From contig NZ_JAQTWL010000002.1 of NCBI RefSeq assembly GCF_028689295.1, positions 248,001-312,000 of the forward strand: a stretch of DNA of 64,000 nt, written 5' to 3'. This stretch comes from Rhodoferax sp. (GTDB lineage Bacteria; Pseudomonadota; Gammaproteobacteria; Burkholderiales; Burkholderiaceae_C). Made by a program: the position numbers and the translations under genes. This document shows positions 19,933 to 29,322 of this stretch, in pieces (position 1 is the first letter of the stretch; each line of letters starts with the position of its first letter). Below the pieces are notes generated by a model, which saw only the letters and a list, made by a program, of their open reading frames with translations, did no database searches and was not told the DNA's origin.

Positions 19933-19979
19933 ACACTACATTTAGTTTTTTTTATAGGTATTAACACTACCTATAGTGT
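19933..19979 (+). promoter_or_regulatory. Paired NrdR boxes upstream of nrdJ
   Basis: Box 1 is ACACTACATTTAGTTT (19933-19948) and box 2 is ACACTACCTATAGTGT (19964-19979). Both fit the NrdR consensus, about ACACWATATATWGTGT. Their centres are 31 bp apart, three helical turns, the arrangement known for cooperative NrdR binding. They lie 96-142 bases before the nrdJ ATG in an AT-rich promoter region. Confidence 0.85.
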
Positions 19980-20074
19980 TTTTTATTTTTAATTTGTCTG
20001 TCGTATTTGTGCAAAATCATTGAAATGTGAAATTTCCAGAACTACCATAGCAACTCGTTTTTAGGAAGGAAACC

Positions 20075-22978
20075 ATGTCACAAACTGCCACCACACCCAT
20101 TTTGACCGCGCTGGAGACCCAGCCCATCAGCATCGAAGTCCTCATCGAAAAATACAGCAAAGGCACCGAAAAAAGCATCACCGATGTGAACCAGCGCGTT
20201 GCCCGCGCCCTGGCCAAGGTTGAAGCGCCTGAGCAGCAAAAAGACTGGGAAGCCAAATTTCTGGCCACGCTAGAGGCCGGCTTTTTGCCCGCCGGGCGCA
20301 TCCAGTCGGCCGCCGGCACCGACCTGGCCGCAACCCTGATTAATTGTTTTGTGCAACCCGTGGGCGACTCGATTGCCCATGTCGAAGACGGCCACCCCGG
20401 CATATACACGGCGCTCACCGAGGCCGCTGAAACCATGCGCCGTGGCGGCGGTGTGGGTTACGACTTTTCCCGTATCCGCCCGCGCGGCGCGTGGGTCGGC
20501 AGCACGCAGAGCAGCGCCTCCGGGCCGGTGAGCTACATGCGCGTGTTCGACCGATCGTGTGAAACGGTCGAGTCGGCGGGCGCCCGGCGCGGTGCCCAGA
20601 TGGGGGTGCTGCGCTGCGACCACCCTGACATCGAGGAATTCATCCACGCCAAGGACAAAGGCGACCTGAAAAACTTCAACATCTCGGTGGGCGTGTCCGA
20701 TGAATTCATGAACGCGGTGCAAGCCGATAGTGACTTTACCCTGGTACACAAGGCCGAGCCCGGCATGTCCCAAAAAGACGCGGGTGCCTACCACGATCAG
20801 GACAAGGGCGTGTGGGTCTATCGCAAGCTCAAGGCCCGCACCCTGTGGGACCAGATCATGCGTTCCACCTACGACCACGCCGAACCCGGCGTGCTGTTTC
20901 TGGACCAGATGAACCGCGACAACAACCTGTCATACTGCGAAACCATCGCCAGCACCAACCCCTGTGCCGAGCAACCGCTGCCCCCCTACGGCTGCTGCTG
21001 CCTGGGCTCGATCGACCTGACGCGCTTTGTCAGAGAGCCGTTTTCCGACAACGCCAGCTTTGACCGTGCCGCTTTTGCCGAAGTCGCCAAGGTGGCGGTG
21101 CGCATGCTCGACAACGTGCTCGACGCCACCGTCTGGCCGCTGCCGCAACAGCAGCAGGAAGCCGCTTCCAAGCGCCGCGTCGGGCTGGGCTACACCGGGC
21201 TGGGTGACGCGCTGGTAATGCTTAATTTGCGCTACGACACGCAAGCCGCGCGCGACATGGCGCGGCAGATCTCCGAGCAGTTGCGTGACACCTCCTACCA
21301 GGCCTCCTGCGATCTGGCCGTTGAGCGCGGCGCCTTCCCGCTGTTCAATGCCGACCTGTACCTCAGCGGCCAGAATTTTGCCACGCGCTTGCCCGCCGAT
21401 CTTAAAAAACGCATTCACCAGCATGGCCTGCGCAACTCGCACCTGTTGTCGATCGCACCCACCGGCACCATCAGTCTGGCATTTGCGGACAACGCCAGCA
21501 ATGGCATCGAGCCGGCTTTCAGCTGGACCTATACGCGCAAAAAACGCATGCCCGACGGCAGTTTCAAGGAATACGCGGTCGAGGACCACGCCTGGCGCCT
21601 GTACCGCCACATGTTCGGCGCAGACGCCCCCCTGACCGACGCCTTTGTCACGGCCCTGGAAATGAGCGCCCAGGCGCACGAAGAAATGGTGGCGGCTGTG
21701 GCGCCCTACATCGATACTGCCATTTCCAAAACCGTCAACGTGCCAGCCGACTACCCTTATGAAGACTTTCAGGGACTGTACACCCAGGCTTGGCAGTCGG
21801 GCCTGAAGGGCCTGGCCACTTACCGGCCCAACTCGGTGCTGGGCTCGGTGCTGAGCGTGACCGCACCACCGGTTCCGAGCAGCGCAAAACCTCTGCAGAT
21901 TGACGGTGCCAACCACCGCCTGCTGCTCGATCGCCTGCCCGCTCCCGTGTTGTCATCGCTGCGCTGGCCTGGCCGCCCTGACCTGCCGGGCGGCAACCCG
22001 GCCTGGACCTTCATGGTGCACCACCCGTTCGGCGACTTTGCCCTGTTCATCGGCGAACTCTCGCTGGTCGAAGGCGGCGCACCGCAGCCCTTTGAAGTGT
22101 GGGTAAACGGCGCCGAGCAGCCGCGCGGCCTGGGCGCCATGGCCAAGACCCTGTCGATGGACTTGCGCGCCAACGACCCCGCCTGGCTGCAGCTCAAGCT
22201 CGATGCCCTGGCCACCGTCAGCGAAGAGCATTCATTCGAAATGCCGTTCCCGCCGCATGGCGAAAAGCGCCTGTTCCCGGGCGTTGTGGCCGCCACGGCA
22301 GCCGTGATCCGCTGGCGCTGCGAGCAAATCGCTGCTCAATCCACGAAAAAATCAACGAACAGCAACGCTGTTTACACCCCGGTCATCGATGCCATGTTTA
22401 GCCGCAACGAGCCCATCACCGGCCCGTCTGGCACGCTGGCCTGGGCGGTCGATGTGGACAACCCTGCCACCAGCGAAGCCTTTACCGTGACACTCAAGGA
22501 AGTCAACCTGCCCGGCCCGGACGGCAACATGGTGACGCGGCCCTGCGCGGTGGGTTTCAGCGGCAACTACCCCAGGGCAATGGACGGCCTGGCGCGTCTG
22601 CTGTCGCTCGACATGCGGGTGATCGACCCGGCCTGGATCGGCATGAAGCTGCGCAAATTGCTCAACTACGCCGAGCCCCTGGGCCACTTCATGGCTTTTG
22701 TACCGGGCCTGCCCAACGGCGAAAAGCGCCAGCAAACCTGGCCGTCAACCGTGGCCTACATTGCCCGACTGATCATCCACCGCTACGCCATGCTGGGTAT
22801 TCTGAATGAAGAGGGTTATCCACTGCGCGACATGGGTGTTCTCGACACGCCAGAGGCGCGCGAAGCCAGCAAAACCATGGCCGGCAAAACCTGCCCCGAG
22901 TGCGGCAACCCCACCGTGATCCACAAGGACGGCTGCGACTTTTGCACCGCCTGTGGTTATGTGGGGCAGTGCGGCTAG
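20075..22978 (+). CDS. nrdJ: Adenosylcobalamin-dependent ribonucleoside-diphosphate reductase (class II)
   Basis: 967 residues. It reduces ribonucleotides to deoxyribonucleotides with a radical made from vitamin B12 coenzyme, independent of oxygen. Visible features: [13 protein letters not shown] near the N-terminus, [14 protein letters not shown] with the active-site region, and [12 protein letters not shown]. Two related segments of the TSCPD type follow (about 630-750 and 780-900). The C-terminus has a zinc-like CPECGNP and CDFCTACG, ending CGYVGQCG, which supplies the redox-active thiols. No ATP-cone is evident. AGGAAGG precedes the ATG. Control by NrdR is supported by the two boxes upstream. 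The stop codon overlaps that of the convergent stress-protein gene. Confidence 0.96.
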   Translation: MSQTATTPILTALETQPISIEVLIEKYSKGTEKSITDVNQRVARALAKVEAPEQQKDWEAKFLATLEAGFLPAGRIQSAAGTDLAATLINCFVQPVGDSIAHVEDGHPGIYTALTEAAETMRRGGGVGYDFSRIRPRGAWVGSTQSSASGPVSYMRVFDRSCETVESAGARRGAQMGVLRCDHPDIEEFIHAKDKGDLKNFNISVGVSDEFMNAVQADSDFTLVHKAEPGMSQKDAGAYHDQDKGVWVYRKLKARTLWDQIMRSTYDHAEPGVLFLDQMNRDNNLSYCETIASTNPCAEQPLPPYGCCCLGSIDLTRFVREPFSDNASFDRAAFAEVAKVAVRMLDNVLDATVWPLPQQQQEAASKRRVGLGYTGLGDALVMLNLRYDTQAARDMARQISEQLRDTSYQASCDLAVERGAFPLFNADLYLSGQNFATRLPADLKKRIHQHGLRNSHLLSIAPTGTISLAFADNASNGIEPAFSWTYTRKKRMPDGSFKEYAVEDHAWRLYRHMFGADAPLTDAFVTALEMSAQAHEEMVAAVAPYIDTAISKTVNVPADYPYEDFQGLYTQAWQSGLKGLATYRPNSVLGSVLSVTAPPVPSSAKPLQIDGANHRLLLDRLPAPVLSSLRWPGRPDLPGGNPAWTFMVHHPFGDFALFIGELSLVEGGAPQPFEVWVNGAEQPRGLGAMAKTLSMDLRANDPAWLQLKLDALATVSEEHSFEMPFPPHGEKRLFPGVVAATAAVIRWRCEQIAAQSTKKSTNSNAVYTPVIDAMFSRNEPITGPSGTLAWAVDVDNPATSEAFTVTLKEVNLPGPDGNMVTRPCAVGFSGNYPRAMDGLARLLSLDMRVIDPAWIGMKLRKLLNYAEPLGHFMAFVPGLPNGEKRQQTWPSTVAYIARLIIHRYAMLGILNEEGYPLRDMGVLDTPEAREASKTMAGKTCPECGNPTVIHKDGCDFCTACGYVGQCG

Positions 22979-23433
22979 GTTTGCTTGCCGTGTTGACTGT
23001 CGCGCACCACCAGCACTGGCAGCTTGGTGTGCGACAGCACGGCCTGCGCCACACTGCCGAGCACCAGTTTTTCCAGCGCGTTGCGGCCGTGTGAACCCAT
23101 CACGATCAGGTCGGCCTGCAAGGAATCACCCGCTTCGACGATGCCGCGCCAGGCGGTGTGTGCTTCGACCACCGAGCTGTCGACATTGACACCGGCATCG
23201 AGCAACGCCTGCTTGGCTACCTTGACCGCCTCATTGGCTTCAGCCGTGGCAGCGCTCAAATATTCGGCCTGGCCATAGGCAAAATCGGTACCCACGCCGG
23301 TAAACGGATAGGGATCGATGACATAGATCACCGTGACCCGGCTGCCAAACGCTTTGGCCATGGCGCTAGCCTTGCCCACAGCCATTTGCGCCGTTTCAGA
23401 GCCATCGACGGGGACCAGAATATGCTTGAACAT
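22975..23433 (-). CDS. Universal stress protein, UspA family
   Basis: 152 residues, cytoplasmic, single Usp domain. The N-terminal ILVPVDGSE and the ATP-binding pattern G-x2-G-x9-G-S ([18 protein letters not shown]) put it in the ATP-binding subgroup. Such proteins help survival under energy limitation or low oxygen. The ribosome site AAGGAG is 7 bases before the ATG. FNR-like boxes lie upstream (23469-23482 and, weaker, 23505-23518), so low-oxygen or NO-dependent expression is plausible. It converges on nrdJ with a 4-base overlap of the stop codons. Confidence 0.93.
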   Translation of the reverse strand: MFKHILVPVDGSETAQMAVGKASAMAKAFGSRVTVIYVIDPYPFTGVGTDFAYGQAEYLSAATAEANEAVKVAKQALLDAGVNVDSSVVEAHTAWRGIVEAGDSLQADLIVMGSHGRNALEKLVLGSVAQAVLSHTKLPVLVVRDSQHGKQT

Positions 23434-23468
23434 GACTTACTCCTTTTACAAAAAAAGACAAGCGCATT

Positions 23469-23482
23469 TTGATCCAGATCAT
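23469..23482. promoter_or_regulatory. FNR/DNR-type box upstream of the universal stress gene
   Basis: TTGATCCAGATCAT matches 9 of the 10 fixed positions of the FNR box TTGAT-N4-ATCAA. Its centre is about 42 bases before the stress-gene ATG. A weaker relative on the minus strand, TTGATTCATTTCAT (8 of 10), lies at 23505-23518, overlapping the end of the oxidoreductase operon. Confidence 0.5.
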
Positions 23483-23514
23483 CAGACTAGTTCTGACAAA
23501 TCGCATGAAATGAA

Positions 23515-25146
23515 TCAAATGTCTTCGGGCACCATCTTGATCGAGCCGCAGGGGCACTCCGAGACACAAATGCCGCAGCCCTTGCAATAGTCGTAATTGA
23601 ATTCAAAGCCTTTGCCCGGGCCAAGTTTGATCACCGCGTTGTCCGGGCACACGCCGTAGCAGTTGTCGCATTCGAAACAATTGCCGCAGGACAGACAGCG
23701 CCGAGCCTCAAATAACGCGTTGCCCTCATCGAGGCCACCCTGCACTTCCTCGAAGGTGGATTGACGCCGGATGATGTCGAGCATCGGCCGCACCGTCTTG
23801 GGCGCGTCGCTGTAATACCAGGTGTTGAGCAAATCGAAGTTGGCAATTTCGCTTTTTGGCGCCGGTAGATAGGCCGTGCCGCGCAGCCAGGCATCGATGT
23901 TGCGGGCCGCTTTTTTGCCGTGGCCGATGGCCACCGTCACGTTGCGCTCGGCGGGCACCATGTCGCCGCCGGCGAAAATGCCATCGTGACCGGTCATCAT
24001 CTGGGCATTGACCTGCACGACTCCGTCCTGCACGGCCATGCCTGGCACGCCGTCGATCAGCGACAAATCGACATCCTGGCCCAGCGCCAGCACCACCGAA
24101 TCGGCTTCGAGCGTTTCGAACTCGCAGGTGGGCTGTGGAAAGCCCTTGTCATCGAGCGCCATTTTCTCGACCGTGATGGACGATTCTCCGGCCTGCTTGA
24201 TGGTGGACAACCACTTGATCATGACGCCCTCTTGCAGCGCTTCCTCGACCTCGAAGTCATGCGCCGGCATCTTGTCGCGGTTGCGCCGGTAAACGATGAT
24301 CGACTCGGTCGCGCCCAGCCGTTTGGCCGTGCGCGCCATGTCGATGGCCGTGTTGCCGCCGCCATAGACCACCACGCGCCGGCCGAGCAAGGGTTTGTCC
24401 TCGCCTTCCATGGAGCGCAGCACCGACACGGCGTCGAGCACCTTGGCGGAATCGCCCGCGGGAATGTAGGCGCGTTTGGCTATGTGCGCGCCCACGGCAA
24501 GAAACACGGCGTCAAAACCGCCCGCCAGCTTGGATTCGAGCACGTTCGACACCTTGCTGTTGTACTCGATGCGCACACCCAAATCCACAATGCGCTGCAC
24601 TTCGGCGTCGAGCACCTCGCGCGGCAAGCGGTATTGCGGAATACCGAAGCGCATCATGCCGCCCGGCAGCGGACCGGCTTCGATCACTGTGACGGCATGA
24701 CCCAGGCGCGCCAAATGGTAGGCCGCCGACAAGCCCGACGGTCCGGCGCCGACGACCATCACCTTTTTGCCCGAACTGGCTGGCGGCTTGGGAAATTTCC
24801 AGCCCTGCGCGATGGCCTCATCGCCCAGGAAGTGTTCCACCGAGTTGATGCCCACGGCCGAGTCGAGTTGACCCCGGTTGCACGCACCTTCGCAGGTGTG
24901 GTAGCACACGCGGCCCATGACGGCCGGGAAAGGGTTGTCTTCGACCAGCGTGCGCCAGGCTTGCTGGTAGTTGCCGGATTCGGCATTAAACAGCCAGCCC
25001 TGGATGTTCTCACCGGCTGGGCACTGGTGGTTGCACGGTGGTTTGCGATTGAGATAGACCGGTCGCGAAGTGCGCCAAGAGCCGGTGTGGTTGGCCAGCG
25101 AACTGCCGACATCGAGCGTGATGGCAAATGGTTTTTGCATTTTCAT
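23515..25146 (-). CDS. GltD-like FAD/NAD(P) flavoprotein fused to a 2[4Fe-4S] ferredoxin, oxidoreductase subunit
   Basis: 543 residues and last gene of a four-gene 2-oxoacid:acceptor oxidoreductase operon. The N-terminal part resembles the glutamate synthase small subunit: an FeS segment with CNHQCPAGENIQ, the FAD motif VVGAGPSGLSAAYHL, and the NAD(P)-binding stretch VVYGGGNTAIDMAR. The C-terminal 65 residues carry CLSCGNCFECDNCYGVCP and CKGCGICVSECPCGSI, a two-cluster ferredoxin like the delta subunit of such enzymes. It probably passes electrons from the alpha/beta core to NAD(P). The ATG at 25146 overlaps the beta-subunit stop (ATGA); the ATG at 25140 has a better spaced AGGGG and is the alternative start. 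Confidence 0.85.
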   Translation of the reverse strand: MKMQKPFAITLDVGSSLANHTGSWRTSRPVYLNRKPPCNHQCPAGENIQGWLFNAESGNYQQAWRTLVEDNPFPAVMGRVCYHTCEGACNRGQLDSAVGINSVEHFLGDEAIAQGWKFPKPPASSGKKVMVVGAGPSGLSAAYHLARLGHAVTVIEAGPLPGGMMRFGIPQYRLPREVLDAEVQRIVDLGVRIEYNSKVSNVLESKLAGGFDAVFLAVGAHIAKRAYIPAGDSAKVLDAVSVLRSMEGEDKPLLGRRVVVYGGGNTAIDMARTAKRLGATESIIVYRRNRDKMPAHDFEVEEALQEGVMIKWLSTIKQAGESSITVEKMALDDKGFPQPTCEFETLEADSVVLALGQDVDLSLIDGVPGMAVQDGVVQVNAQMMTGHDGIFAGGDMVPAERNVTVAIGHGKKAARNIDAWLRGTAYLPAPKSEIANFDLLNTWYYSDAPKTVRPMLDIIRRQSTFEEVQGGLDEGNALFEARRCLSCGNCFECDNCYGVCPDNAVIKLGPGKGFEFNYDYCKGCGICVSECPCGSIKMVPEDI

Positions 25147-26135
25147 TCCCCTAACAAACCAAAACGGCGGATATTGCGGTCGGCGCGCGCCTGCAGGCGC
25201 GCCAGCGTGGCCACGTCGGGCTTTTTGCCAAACAGGTGGGCGAAGCGCTTTTGCGGTTTCAGGTAATCCTCCACCGGCACCTGGCGACGGATCTTGAGCA
25301 CGCCGGTGACCTCGCCGCGCTCGGCTTCGAAGACCGGAAAGACACCGCTCTCCACTGCCAGACGCGATAACTTGATGGTGTCGTGCGAGGCCGCGCCCCA
25401 GCCCAGCGGGCAAGGCACAAAAATGTGGATGTAGCGCGCGCCATGCATCGACATGGCCTTGGTGACCTTGTATTCGAGGTCGCGCAAATCAGCCACAGTG
25501 GCGGTGGCCACATAGGGAATTTCGTGCGCCATGGCAATTTGCGGCACATTCTTGCCCTGCCCAAATTCATTGCCCGGGTGCTCACCCACCGTCATGGTGG
25601 TCGCCGTGCGCGCCGCCGGCGGCGTGGCGCTGGAGCGCTGCACGCCTGTGTTCATATAGGCCTCGTTGTCGTAGCAGATGTAGAGCACGTCGTCGTTGCG
25701 CTCGAACATGCCCGACAGGCAGCCAAAGCCGATGTCGGTGGTGCCACCGTCGCCACCCTGCGCCACCACGCGCACGTCGTTGCGGCCCTTGGCTTTCATG
25801 GCGGCGGCAATGCCGGTGGCCACGGCGGCGGTGTTGCCGAAAAGCGAGTGAATCCAGGGCATTTGCCACGAAGTTTCGGGGTAAGGGGTGGAAAACACCT
25901 CCAGGCAACCGGTGGCGTTGGCGGCGATCAACTGGCCGTTGGTGGCCGCCATGGCGGCATCAATGGCGTAGCGGGCGCCCAACGCCTCGCCGCAGCCCTG
26001 GCAGGCGCGGTGGCCCGAGTTGAGCGAGTTGCTGCGCGCGGGCCCTGCCTGCACGCTGCGCTGCTCGGGTGCGAGCAGGCGGTTGCCGACCGTGAAGGTG
26101 CCGGTTTGGTAAAACTTGACCAATGTCTGTTCCAT
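25143..26135 (-). CDS. 2-oxoacid:acceptor oxidoreductase beta subunit (TPP-binding)
   Basis: 330 residues, PorB/PadI type. It binds thiamine diphosphate and a [4Fe-4S] cluster and catalyses oxidative decarboxylation of a 2-oxoacid to acyl-CoA with the alpha subunit. Visible are HRACQGCGEALGARYA near the N-terminus, the TPP/Mg region GGDGGTTDIGFG, and the later YDNEAYMNTGVQRS. A cluster Cys lies in the CLEVFSTPYP segment. The ribosome site AGGAG precedes the ATG. It starts 9 bases after the alpha gene. The substrate (pyruvate, phenylglyoxylate or another) cannot be fixed from sequence. Confidence 0.9.
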   Translation of the reverse strand: MEQTLVKFYQTGTFTVGNRLLAPEQRSVQAGPARSNSLNSGHRACQGCGEALGARYAIDAAMAATNGQLIAANATGCLEVFSTPYPETSWQMPWIHSLFGNTAAVATGIAAAMKAKGRNDVRVVAQGGDGGTTDIGFGCLSGMFERNDDVLYICYDNEAYMNTGVQRSSATPPAARTATTMTVGEHPGNEFGQGKNVPQIAMAHEIPYVATATVADLRDLEYKVTKAMSMHGARYIHIFVPCPLGWGAASHDTIKLSRLAVESGVFPVFEAERGEVTGVLKIRRQVPVEDYLKPQKRFAHLFGKKPDVATLARLQARADRNIRRFGLLGE

Positions 26136-26144
26136 GTGTGTCTC

Positions 26145-27398
26145 CTAAACGACCTGAGTTCCTACACTGCCCATGTCGCGCAGGATGCCTTCGGCAATCG
26201 GGCCGGAGCGGCGCTGGGTTTTCTCGCGTTCCAGCACTCGGTTGACCACGTCCCAGTCCAAGTCGAGAAAGGTCAGCAGTTCCAGTTTGTCGGCAATGGC
26301 GTCGAGCAGCAAGTTGTGCACCGAAGTCTTGGTGATGGCGCGACCACCCAGGCCGGCCACCACGGTCAGTACCGGCTGGGGCCGGTTGCGCACGGCGCTG
26401 CGCACGTCGCGCGACACAATGCCGCCAATGCCGACGGCAAAGCACTTTTCAATGACCACAATGCGCTTGGCGTTAGCCGTGGCGTCGCGAATGGCGGAAA
26501 TGGGAAACGGCCGGTACGAGGTGATGCCGAGCACGCCGACCTTGATGCCTTCGGCGCGCAGATCGTCCACTGTGTCCTTGATGGTGCCCAGCACCGAGCC
26601 CAGCGCGATCACGATGGTCTCGGCGTCTTCGGTTTTATAGGTTTTGATCAGCCCGCCCGAATCGCGGCCAAACTCTTTTTTGAACTCGGCGGCAATCTGC
26701 GGAATCAGGTTGAGCGCCTGCATCTGCTTGGCATGCGCCAAATAGCGCACCTCGGTGAACGCCTCGGGGCCGACCATGGCGCCGATGGTGACCGGGTCGT
26801 TGGGGTCGAGCACCTGGCGCGGCTCGTAGGGCGGCAAAAAGCGATCCACCTGCGCCTGGTCGGGCATGTCAACCCGCTCGTAGGCGTGTGTCAGGATGAA
26901 GCCGTCCATGCACACCATCACTGGCAGCGACAACTCCTCGGCGATCTTGAAAGCCTGAATGTGCAGATCAAGCGCCTCCTGATTGGTCTCGGCAAAAATC
27001 TGCAGCCATCCGGCGTCGCGCATCGACATGCTGTCGGTGTGGTCGTTCCAGATGTTGATGGGCGCGCCAATCGAGCGGTTGGCCACCGTCATCACAATCG
27101 GCAGGCCCAGGCCCGAGGCGTTGTAAACCGCCTCGGCCATGAACAACAGTCCCTGGCTGGCCGTGGCCGTGTAGGACCGCGCACCGGCAGCAGAGGCGCC
27201 AATGGCGACGCTCATGGCGGCAAACTCAGACTCGACGTTGATGAACTCGCAGGGCGTCAAGTCACCCGACTTCACCATCTCGCCCAGGCCTTCCACAATG
27301 TGGGTTTGTGGGGAAATGGGATAGGCGCAAATCACCTCCGGGCGGCTCAGCGCCACGGCTTTGGCTACGGCATGCGAGCCTTCGCATTGTTCAAGCAT
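26145..27398 (-). CDS. 2-oxoacid:acceptor oxidoreductase alpha subunit
   Basis: 417 residues, PorA/PadG type. It has the family start AYPISPQTHIVE and a domain I core with ESEFAAMSVAIGASAAGAR and TASQGLLFMAE. The C-terminal region carries GSVLGTIKDTVDDLR. It forms the catalytic core with the beta subunit. The start has GGAG spaced correctly and overlaps the end of the gamma gene by 8 bases, so the operon is translationally coupled. Confidence 0.9.
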   Translation of the reverse strand: MLEQCEGSHAVAKAVALSRPEVICAYPISPQTHIVEGLGEMVKSGDLTPCEFINVESEFAAMSVAIGASAAGARSYTATASQGLLFMAEAVYNASGLGLPIVMTVANRSIGAPINIWNDHTDSMSMRDAGWLQIFAETNQEALDLHIQAFKIAEELSLPVMVCMDGFILTHAYERVDMPDQAQVDRFLPPYEPRQVLDPNDPVTIGAMVGPEAFTEVRYLAHAKQMQALNLIPQIAAEFKKEFGRDSGGLIKTYKTEDAETIVIALGSVLGTIKDTVDDLRAEGIKVGVLGITSYRPFPISAIRDATANAKRIVVIEKCFAVGIGGIVSRDVRSAVRNRPQPVLTVVAGLGGRAITKTSVHNLLLDAIADKLELLTFLDLDWDVVNRVLEREKTQRRSGPIAEGILRDMGSVGTQVV

Positions 27399-27975
27399 GG
27401 TGTGTCTCCTCGGTCTTCTGGCTCATGACGGTGTTGTAGGCTTCAGCGGCCGCCGCCTTGTTGCCCAGCGCGACAGCGCCCTTGAATTTTTCATCGATGG
27501 CACTTTGCACGGCCGCGAGCGAAATCAATTTGCACAGGGCGGCAAAGGCACCGAGCAGGGGCACATTGGGTACCGCACGGCCCACATGCTTCATGGCCAG
27601 CTCGGAGGCGGGCACGGTCAGCAAATGGTCGCTTGGGAAGCCTTTGATAAATTCACCGATGCCCAATTCCTCGAAACTGCGGATGGTGTTGATCAAAATA
27701 AAGCCGTCTTTCTTGAGGCCGCTGAACACGTCCACCTGGTGCAGCAGCGTGGGGTCCTGAATGATGATGGCATCGGGCTGCATGATCGGCTCGCGCAAGC
27801 GAATTTCCTTGTCGTCCATGCGGCAAAAAGCCACCACCGGCGCGCCGGTGCGCTCCGAGCCAAAACTCGGAAAAGCCTGCGCGTGGCGACCTCCCTGAAA
27901 CGCAGCGATGGACATCATCTCTGCCCCCGTGACAACCCCTTGGCCGCCGCGTCCGTGAATGCGAACCTGAAACAT
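27391..27975 (-). CDS. 2-oxoacid:acceptor oxidoreductase gamma subunit
   Basis: 194 residues, PorG/PadE type, first gene of the operon. Family motifs: VRIHGRGGQGVVTGAEMM at the N-terminus and FPSFGSERTGAPV. The gamma subunit packs on the alpha/beta core and contributes to CoA binding. I placed the start at 27975 because GAGGAG lies at the right distance, though an open frame extends 36 codons further. The operon order gamma-alpha-beta-flavoprotein recalls the NAD-linked phenylglyoxylate oxidoreductase of denitrifying betaproteobacteria. A consensus FNR box lies about 100 bases upstream. Confidence 0.9.
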   Translation of the reverse strand: MFQVRIHGRGGQGVVTGAEMMSIAAFQGGRHAQAFPSFGSERTGAPVVAFCRMDDKEIRLREPIMQPDAIIIQDPTLLHQVDVFSGLKKDGFILINTIRSFEELGIGEFIKGFPSDHLLTVPASELAMKHVGRAVPNVPLLGAFAALCKLISLAAVQSAIDEKFKGAVALGNKAAAAEAYNTVMSQKTEETHHA

Positions 27976-28069
27976 GGTGTGCTCCTCAAATGTTGGCAGG
28001 TCAAACAGGCGAAGTGTCTGCGGCCTCTTTTCAACAGTGCGAATCATCTTCCCGTCACACATCGGCCAT

Positions 28070-28083
28070 TTGATTTGGATCAA
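28070..28083. promoter_or_regulatory. Consensus FNR/DNR box upstream of the oxidoreductase operon
   Basis: TTGATTTGGATCAA matches the FNR consensus TTGAT-N4-ATCAA at all ten fixed positions. If it acts as a class II site, the transcript would start near 28035, with GATGAT at 28043-28048 (minus strand) as a fair -10 and a 60-base leader before the gamma gene. Confidence 0.75.
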
Positions 28084-28131
28084 ACTCTTTTACGATAAGG
28101 AACTCTATTTCATATCATGGAATACGGACAA

Positions 28132-29322
28132 CTAATCCTGCAGCGCCGCGTACACCATGTCCCGAAACAGCATGCGGTAGTACTCGCGCTGATTCGGCGC
28201 CTGCAGCATCAAAATTCCAAACAGATCCAACGCCGGATCGACAAAGAATGTGGTTCCCGCCAGGCCGCCCCAAAAGTAGGTGCCGACAGAACCCGGCACT
28301 GGCGCCACGCCCAGGTGTTTGCGCACCGCAAAGCCCAGGCCAAAGCCGTGCCCGGCGGGCAGCAACGAACGGGAGCCGGCGCTGAAAACCGGGATATCGC
28401 CCAAATGATCGGTGGTCATGAAATCGACCGTGCGCGGCCCCAGCAATCGCACACCCGAGAGTTCGCCGCGGTTCAGCATGAACTGCAGGAAGCGGGCGTA
28501 GTCCATCGCGGTTGAGGTGAGCCCGCCACCGCCTGATGCCAGCGCCGCATCATTGCGCACATCGATCACGCGCATCTGCACACCGCCATCGGGGTCGCGC
28601 GCAAACGGTTCGGCAATCAGCTCGTGGTGCTGCTCCTGCACATGAAACGCGGTGTCATGCATACCCAGCGGCTCAAAGATGCGTTCGCGCAGAAACGCCT
28701 GCAACGTCTGGCCCGACACCACCTCGACCACCCGCCCCAGCACGTCGGTGGCGCGGCTGTACTCAAACGCCGTGCCTGGCTCGAAGATCAGCGGCAGGCT
28801 GGCCAGTTGCCGGGTAAAGTCAGCCAGAGTTCGCTCGCGCGAGCCAATGCGCAACTGGGTGTACTGGCGCTGCACCGGCGTGCTGCCGAGAAACTCGTAA
28901 GTCATGCCGGCGGTGTGGCGCAGCAAATCATGCAGCGTGGCGGCGCGCCCCGCCGCTTGCAGTTGCACCGTGCCATCAACTTGGGCAGCCACTTGCTGCG
29001 CCGCGAATTCAGGCAAATGGCTCGCCACCGGATCGTTGAGCAGCAGCTTGCCTTCTTCCAGCAACATCATCGCCGCCACCGAGACGATCGGCTTGGTCAT
29101 GGAATAGATACGAAAGCGGGCGTCAATCGTCATGGCCACCCCGGTGGCGGGGTCAAGCTGTCCCACGCTGTCGAACAAGGCCACCTGACCATGCCGCGCC
29201 ACGACCGCCACGGCGCCAGGCAGGCGTTTTTTAGCCACTTCGGCCTGCAACACGTCCATCAGTTTTTGCAGGCGCTGCGGGCACAGTCCCACTTTTTCAG
29301 GGGCAACAGAATTCAGAGGCAT
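28132..29322 (-). CDS. EstB-like serine hydrolase (beta-lactamase fold)
   Basis: 396 residues of the class C beta-lactamase/esterase family, with no clear signal peptide, so probably cytoplasmic. The nucleophile motif S-x-x-K is YSMTKP, followed by FEYSRATDVLG at the second active-site Tyr, and a C-terminal TYFWGGLAGT replacing the KTG box, as in EstB-type esterases rather than true beta-lactamases. Substrate unknown. The ATG at 29322 overlaps the stop of the channel gene (TGATG) with GGAG upstream; a GTG one codon earlier is an alternative. Confidence 0.85.
   Translation of the reverse strand: MPLNSVAPEKVGLCPQRLQKLMDVLQAEVAKKRLPGAVAVVARHGQVALFDSVGQLDPATGVAMTIDARFRIYSMTKPIVSVAAMMLLEEGKLLLNDPVASHLPEFAAQQVAAQVDGTVQLQAAGRAATLHDLLRHTAGMTYEFLGSTPVQRQYTQLRIGSRERTLADFTRQLASLPLIFEPGTAFEYSRATDVLGRVVEVVSGQTLQAFLRERIFEPLGMHDTAFHVQEQHHELIAEPFARDPDGGVQMRVIDVRNDAALASGGGGLTSTAMDYARFLQFMLNRGELSGVRLLGPRTVDFMTTDHLGDIPVFSAGSRSLLPAGHGFGLGFAVRKHLGVAPVPGSVGTYFWGGLAGTTFFVDPALDLFGILMLQAPNQREYYRMLFRDMVYAALQD

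Noticed and set aside
19872-20074. Cobalamin riboswitch before nrdJ
   Set aside because: The region is short and AT-rich with two NrdR boxes and no B12-box-like sequence.
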